Shown in pieces: positions 63,195 through 64,000 of a stretch of 64,000 nucleotides of DNA (position 1 is its first letter; each line of letters starts with the position of its first letter). A model generated the notes under the pieces. The model was given only the letters and a program-made list of their open reading frames with translations. It was not told the origin of the DNA and searched no databases. A program made the position numbers and the translations under genes. Origin of the DNA: an uncultured Halocynthiibacter sp. (GTDB lineage Bacteria > Pseudomonadota > Alphaproteobacteria > Rhodobacterales > Rhodobacteraceae); the NCBI GenBank assembly GCA_947503035.1, contig CANNCD010000001.1, forward strand, positions 1,054,001 through 1,118,000. Direction: 5' to 3'.

Positions 63195-63682
63195 TGGTGA
63201 TGGGCGTGATCGTCGGCCTTGCCGTGATCCATGTCACCGTGATCGGCCTCGGGCTTGCGCTCTAGGTCAACGGGGATTTCAACGGTAACATCGCCCGCGT
63301 TTTCAAACGTCAACGTCACGGACAGAACCTTACCGTCGGTGAACGGCTCGGTCAGGCCCATGAACATCACGTGATCGCCACCGCGCGCCAATGCAATCGT
63401 CGCACCTGCGTCAATGACGAAACCCTCTTCAACCTGCATCATCTTCATGACGCCGTCGCCCATGTCCTTGTGGGTGTGCAATTCAACACGCGCCGCAACA
63501 TCGGACGCCACAGACACCAAACGATCCGCAGTTTCACCGGTGTTGGTGATCTCCAAAAACGCCGCCCCTGCCTTGGCCGTCGGGGTGGATGCGCGCGCAT
63601 AGGCGTCATCGACAACGATATCCGCCGCCAATGGGGACGCCGCGATCATCGCAGCAGAAAAGATAAACGATTTAAAAGACAT
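63191..63682 (-). CDS. Periplasmic copper chaperone PCu(A)C
   Basis: A protein of 163 residues with a signal peptide. The cupredoxin-like domain carries ligands in HTHKDMGDGVMKMMQ and a later HVMFMGL, fitting the H-M...H-M pattern of PCuAC. The tail is rich in His and Asp (DHGDMDHGKADDHAHHH) and may bind further copper. It would deliver copper to cytochrome oxidase. Confidence 0.93.
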   Translation of the reverse strand: MSFKSFIFSAAMIAASPLAADIVVDDAYARASTPTAKAGAAFLEITNTGETADRLVSVASDVAARVELHTHKDMGDGVMKMMQVEEGFVIDAGATIALARGGDHVMFMGLTEPFTDGKVLSVTLTFENAGDVTVEIPVDLERKPEADHGDMDHGKADDHAHHH

Positions 63683-63775
63683 AAGCCTAACCTTACCGAT
63701 AAGAACAATCGCCGAAGAAATACCCCAGCGGTTCAGTCAGATATAAGGCCACCCCAGCGAAACTACAACCGAGAC

Positions 63776-63810
63776 AAAAAGAAGCGGCCCCGTCATTTCT
63801 GACGAGGCCG
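63776..63810 (-). terminator. Intrinsic terminator of rpmB
   Basis: On the minus strand CGGCCTCGTCA pairs with TGACGGGGCCG (one G-T pair), loop GAAA, then CTTCTTTTT. It begins 25 bases after the rpmB stop. Confidence 0.92.
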
Positions 63811-63834
63811 TTCCAAATACGCTATCGAAAAAGC

Positions 63835-64000
63835 TTAAGCTGCTGCTTGTGCTTTTTTGATGTCTTTCTTGAGCTTCAGAGCCGCATCAGACAATTCGTT
63901 GTCCTTTGCTTTGGCTAGGAATGCGTCAAGACCGCCACGGTGGTCTACGGAACGTAGAGCAGCAGCAGAGATTTTGAATTTGAACGTACGGCCCAGTGTT
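63835..64000 (-). CDS. rpmB: 50S ribosomal protein L28, C-terminal part (start outside the window)
   Basis: The visible 54 residues read [20 protein letters not shown] and then a basic helix ending KKAQAAA, typical of alphaproteobacterial L28. The stop is TAA at 63835-63837. The N-terminal part with the L28 signature lies beyond the window edge. L28 is a structural protein of the large subunit. Confidence 0.95.
   Translation of the reverse strand, partial: TLGRTFKFKISAAALRSVDHRGGLDAFLAKAKDNELSDAALKLKKDIKKAQAAA

Noticed and set aside
1-64000. CRISPR arrays, insertion sequences, prophage or integron
   Set aside because: No regularly spaced repeats, transposase, integrase or phage structural genes were seen. 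The beta-helix protein alone is not enough to call a phage.

Overview
The window is chromosomal DNA from an alphaproteobacterium, most likely a marine Rhodobacterales (Roseobacter-group) species. The evidence is a class I lysyl-tRNA synthetase, a tRNA-His of the alphaproteobacterial type (no encoded G-1, A73), a separate NDUFS4-like complex I subunit, DUF3572 and DUF983 proteins, a GH28-related protein of a family I associate with Rhodobacterales, and a moderately high GC content. No insertion sequence, prophage, CRISPR array, rRNA or origin was seen. Gene density is high, and many neighbours overlap by 1-4 bases.

Layout. 1-3600: the tail of a secreted protein, tRNA-His, three small P-loop kinases, an autoregulated ArsR-family/SRPBCC pair, and an intergenic stretch that folds like a 6S-type RNA. 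3671-12718: riboflavin genes on the minus strand (nrdR-ribD, then ribE-ribB-ribH-nusB), split by three plus-strand capsule-export genes (kpsS, a Wza/KpsD-like lipoprotein, kpsC). 12746-19379: a control region with NrdR boxes, a promoter and a DnaA box, then yjbQ, a YbjN-like protein, rpoD, dnaG and glutamate dehydrogenase. 19701-22605: a three-gene Tad-pilus-type cluster (VWA/TadG-like plus two TadE-like proteins). 22650-29092: pirin, two lipoproteins (one with a metalloprotease signature), hom, an isochorismatase-family hydrolase and recJ. 29147-29471: a tandem duplication of tRNA-Glu(TTC).

29475-33653 is a c-di-GMP signalling block: an H-NOX/HNOBA-diguanylate cyclase pair in which the H-NOX appears to lack its heme-binding residues, a HAD phosphatase, DUF3572, and a PleD-like response regulator. 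33650-35701 is a four-gene minus-strand operon (EF-hand protein, ECF sigma factor, probable anti-sigma factor, CpxP/Spy-like periplasmic protein). 35907-41031 holds DUF1653, DUF983, NUDIX, a DMT transporter, an aldo/keto reductase and metG. 41118-44431 holds a sugar kinase and the arsenate-detoxification pair GAPDH-arsJ. 44609-51884 holds an unknown/HTTM-like pair, the complex I subunit, uvrB, a small monooxygenase, the GH28-related beta-helix protein and DUF4864. 51946-64000 is mostly housekeeping (lysK, dacB, nadD, ettA, lepA, cobB, a PCu(A)C copper chaperone, rpmB), with several small unknown proteins including a 38-residue ORF that has its own terminator.

The points most worth follow-up are the heme-less-looking H-NOX with its cyclase partner, the 6S-like RNA candidate, the 38-residue gene, the nrdR control region, the recurrent four-base double stop (YTAR) shared by seven convergent gene pairs, and two strong inverted-repeat operators (1463-1503 and 62472-62494).
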